6,335 nt of DNA from Oscillospiraceae bacterium (GTDB lineage Bacteria > Bacillota > Clostridia > Oscillospirales > Oscillospiraceae): contig JAFQDY010000018.1 of the NCBI GenBank assembly GCA_017399325.1, forward strand, positions 1 to 6,335, written 5' to 3'. Position 1 is the stretch's first letter; every line of letters starts with the position of its first letter. The position numbers and the translations under genes were made by a program. The notes beneath the pieces are model-generated. The model was not told where the DNA came from. It did not search any database and saw only the letters and a program-made list of their open reading frames with translations. Shown piece after piece: positions 4,826 through 6,335 of the stretch.

Positions 4826-6335
4826 TTACATCAGAGGCTCAAGATTCAGGACAGGGTGGCCCTTTTCGGACAGCCAAGTCATCAGTTCTTCTGCATCGCA
4901 GGTAACAGTTTCGTCAGCCACCATATCGGCAAAGTTCTCAATGCCGTACAGTTCCTTAGCGGTCTTGTTCAGGCGCTCAGCCACATCGTCCTTCAGTTCC
5001 TTGGGCATCCAAACGATACGCTCGATGCCGCCTTCAGCAGCCAGGAACTTCTTGGAGGAGATGAAGTGACGGCCGTGGCCCATAAAGCCGGGTGTCTGTA
5101 CACCACCGCCGGTGCAGGAAGCCAGTTCGCCGAAGGTCATACCGGCAGGGGTCATACCCTTGTACTCACGGTTGACAACGATCACGCCAGAGGAACAGGC
5201 CTCGATACCGCAGATACATTCGAAGCAGCCGCAGGAGGTCATGGGATCTTCCAGAATGGAGTAGAGGGTAACATTCTCAACTGCACCGTGGGTGGCGTCC
5301 TTGATCATACGGTTGACTTCTTCGTAACGACCGGTGCGCTCGTCGATCAGACCCTTCTTCATAATGGGCTGGCAAGGACCGTTGGGGTCAAGTTCGTTGG
5401 TAGCCTTGGCATCCAGCCAGGAAACAGCGCCGCACAGACCCAAACGCTCGGGGGTAACCACGCAGCAGTGGGCAGGTGCGAAGGACTGGCACAGGATACA
5501 GGTGTAGTAACGGTCAACGGACTCGTCGGTCATAGAGGCCAAACGGTCATCTCTCTGTGTGTAACGGGGCATTGCCATCTCATCGCGGAACTTGGCAGCC
5601 TCGGCAGCATCGGTGATCAGGGTGACCTGGCACTTGTCAACAACTGCGTCAAACTCGTTCATGATCATCACATACAGAACTTCAGCGAAGTCCTTCAGAC
5701 GCAGACCTGCTTCGAAGGCCGCATTGGACACGCGGACGCGAACCTGGTTGCGCTGACCGGTGTGCATAACGCCTTCCATATAGTTGAACCAAGCGTGGAA
5801 TTTACGCTCGATAACGGACTCGAAGTCCACCTGCATCTTCTTGCCGGCAACTTCCACGAAGGTAGCCAGAGCCAGTTCTTTTTCGGCGTCCAGATCGGGG
5901 CCGATCACGGTGATCTTGTGATCTTCGACTTCGTTCAGTTCCCGCATAACCACCAATTCTGCAGTGGGGTTCTTGGAAGACCAGAACTCGTTGTGCATAT
6001 CGGCCTTACGAATGATCTCGCCCTCGAATGCGTCGGCAAATGCCACGGGAATGGGCAGTTCGGTGGTCTTGATCTTGATGTTGCGCAGTTCCAGAGACTT
6101 CTTGACGGTGTCGTTATGGTCGCAAACAGACTCTAGAGCGCCGGGAACCTGGTTTTCGCCCAGATCAATGTCAACCACTACGGGGAAGCCCAGAGCGATC
6201 GCACCTGCGCCGGCAGAAACAACAACTGCGTCAATAGCGCCGAAGGTATTGACGAATGCGGGAACGCGGTTCTTGGTGTAGTCAAGCAATCCTGCCAGGT
6301 CACCGGGCTGCACATTGCCGAAGATCAGCGCTGCA
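4826..6335 (-). CDS. acsB: Acetyl-CoA synthase subunit (AcsB), 5' part outside window
   Basis: Catalytic subunit of CO dehydrogenase/acetyl-CoA synthase, which condenses CO, CoA and the methyl group from the corrinoid iron-sulfur protein into acetyl-CoA at the nickel-iron-sulfur A-cluster. The frame is open to the window edge (7 complete codons, AALIFGN, precede the GTG at 6313, an internal valine codon rather than the start). Numbering from that valine as 1, the A-cluster ligands are C272, C275, C284 and C294 (CILC at 5500-5489 onward) and the Cys-Gly-Cys at 361-363 (5233-5225). These match Moorella thermoacetica C506, C509, C518, C528 and C595-G596-C597 with a constant offset of 234, and the C-terminus falls where its 729 residues would end. 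F278 corresponds to F512 near the A-cluster. So about 227 N-terminal residues are missing here and no indels are apparent in the rest. All A-cluster ligands are intact. Gene ends TAA at 4826, with a strong terminator 18 nt on. Promoter and upstream partners are not visible. Confidence 0.96.
   Translation of the reverse strand, partial: AALIFGNVQPGDLAGLLDYTKNRVPAFVNTFGAIDAVVVSAGAGAIALGFPVVVDIDLGENQVPGALESVCDHNDTVKKSLELRNIKIKTTELPIPVAFADAFEGEIIRKADMHNEFWSSKNPTAELVVMRELNEVEDHKITVIGPDLDAEKELALATFVEVAGKKMQVDFESVIERKFHAWFNYMEGVMHTGQRNQVRVRVSNAAFEAGLRLKDFAEVLYVMIMNEFDAVVDKCQVTLITDAAEAAKFRDEMAMPRYTQRDDRLASMTDESVDRYYTCILCQSFAPAHCCVVTPERLGLCGAVSWLDAKATNELDPNGPCQPIMKKGLIDERTGRYEEVNRMIKDATHGAVENVTLYSILEDPMTSCGCFECICGIEACSSGVIVVNREYKGMTPAGMTFGELASCTGGGVQTPGFMGHGRHFISSKKFLAAEGGIERIVWMPKELKDDVAERLNKTAKELYGIENFADMVADETVTCDAEELMTWLSEKGHPVLNLEPLM

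Noticed and set aside
5464..5470. Extra adjacent cysteine (C283 beside ligand C284) in the AcsB A-cluster region
   Set aside because: The spacing of the four known ligands is kept exactly with C284, so C283 is an ordinary substitution and not evidence of a changed metal site.
4856..6136. Long open frame (426 codons) on the + strand antisense to acsB
   Set aside because: It mirrors the acsB reading frame in GC-biased codons, has no ribosome binding site or recognisable domain, and acsB is confirmed by its catalytic cysteines.
4826..6313. GTG at 6313 as the start of a short AcsB
   Set aside because: The frame stays open upstream to the window edge and aligns with an internal position, about residue 235, of the known 729-residue enzyme.

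Overview
The window looks like a chromosomal segment of an anaerobic Bacillota, most likely a Clostridia-class bacterium able to run the Wood-Ljungdahl (reductive acetyl-CoA) pathway. This rests on a nearly collinear acetyl-CoA synthase gene (acsB), a reductive activator of the corrinoid iron-sulfur protein (acsV/RACo), a DUF3786 protein, strong AAGGAG/AGAGGA-type ribosome binding sites and clostridial-style repressor/ImmA genes. I cannot place it to genus from sequence alone.

Layout. Positions 1-786 (+ strand) hold a two-gene unit: a Cro/CI-type (XRE) repressor and an ImmA/IrrE-type zinc metallopeptidase that starts 2 nt after the repressor stop. Such pairs typically control integrative elements or prophages, but no integrase or other mobile gene is visible. 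A GC-rich hairpin at 810-842 separates this unit from everything else, which is all on the - strand and convergent with it.

Reading the - strand from the right edge: acsB enters the window already in progress (roughly its first 230 residues are outside) and ends at 4826. A strong intrinsic terminator follows at 4771-4807. Immediately after it is a good promoter (4741-4769) with an extended -10. This drives acsV (4703-2775) and, 1 nt further on, a DUF3786 gene (2773-2162), closed by a hairpin at 2122-2149. Last comes a separately initiated regulator gene (2051-852) encoding an N-terminal AraC-type DNA-binding domain joined to a C-terminal GNAT-like region whose acetyl-CoA loop looks degenerate. 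A direct repeat and a near-palindrome sit in its short promoter region.

How the parts work together: AcsB builds acetyl-CoA from CO, CoA and a methyl group delivered by the corrinoid iron-sulfur protein. AcsV re-reduces that corrinoid, with ATP, when it drifts to the inactive Co(II) state. The DUF3786 protein is probably translationally coupled to AcsV and is a candidate accessory factor. The AraC/GNAT-like protein may respond to a metabolite, but a link to the acs genes is only positional.

No gene-free stretch exceeds 300 bases; the gaps (787-851, 2052-2161, 4704-4825) are described through their hairpins, promoters and repeats. No RNA gene, CRISPR array or insertion sequence was seen. The most interesting items are the degenerate GNAT-like sensor beside acetyl-CoA synthase and the acsV-DUF3786 coupling; neither is a clear-cut new system.
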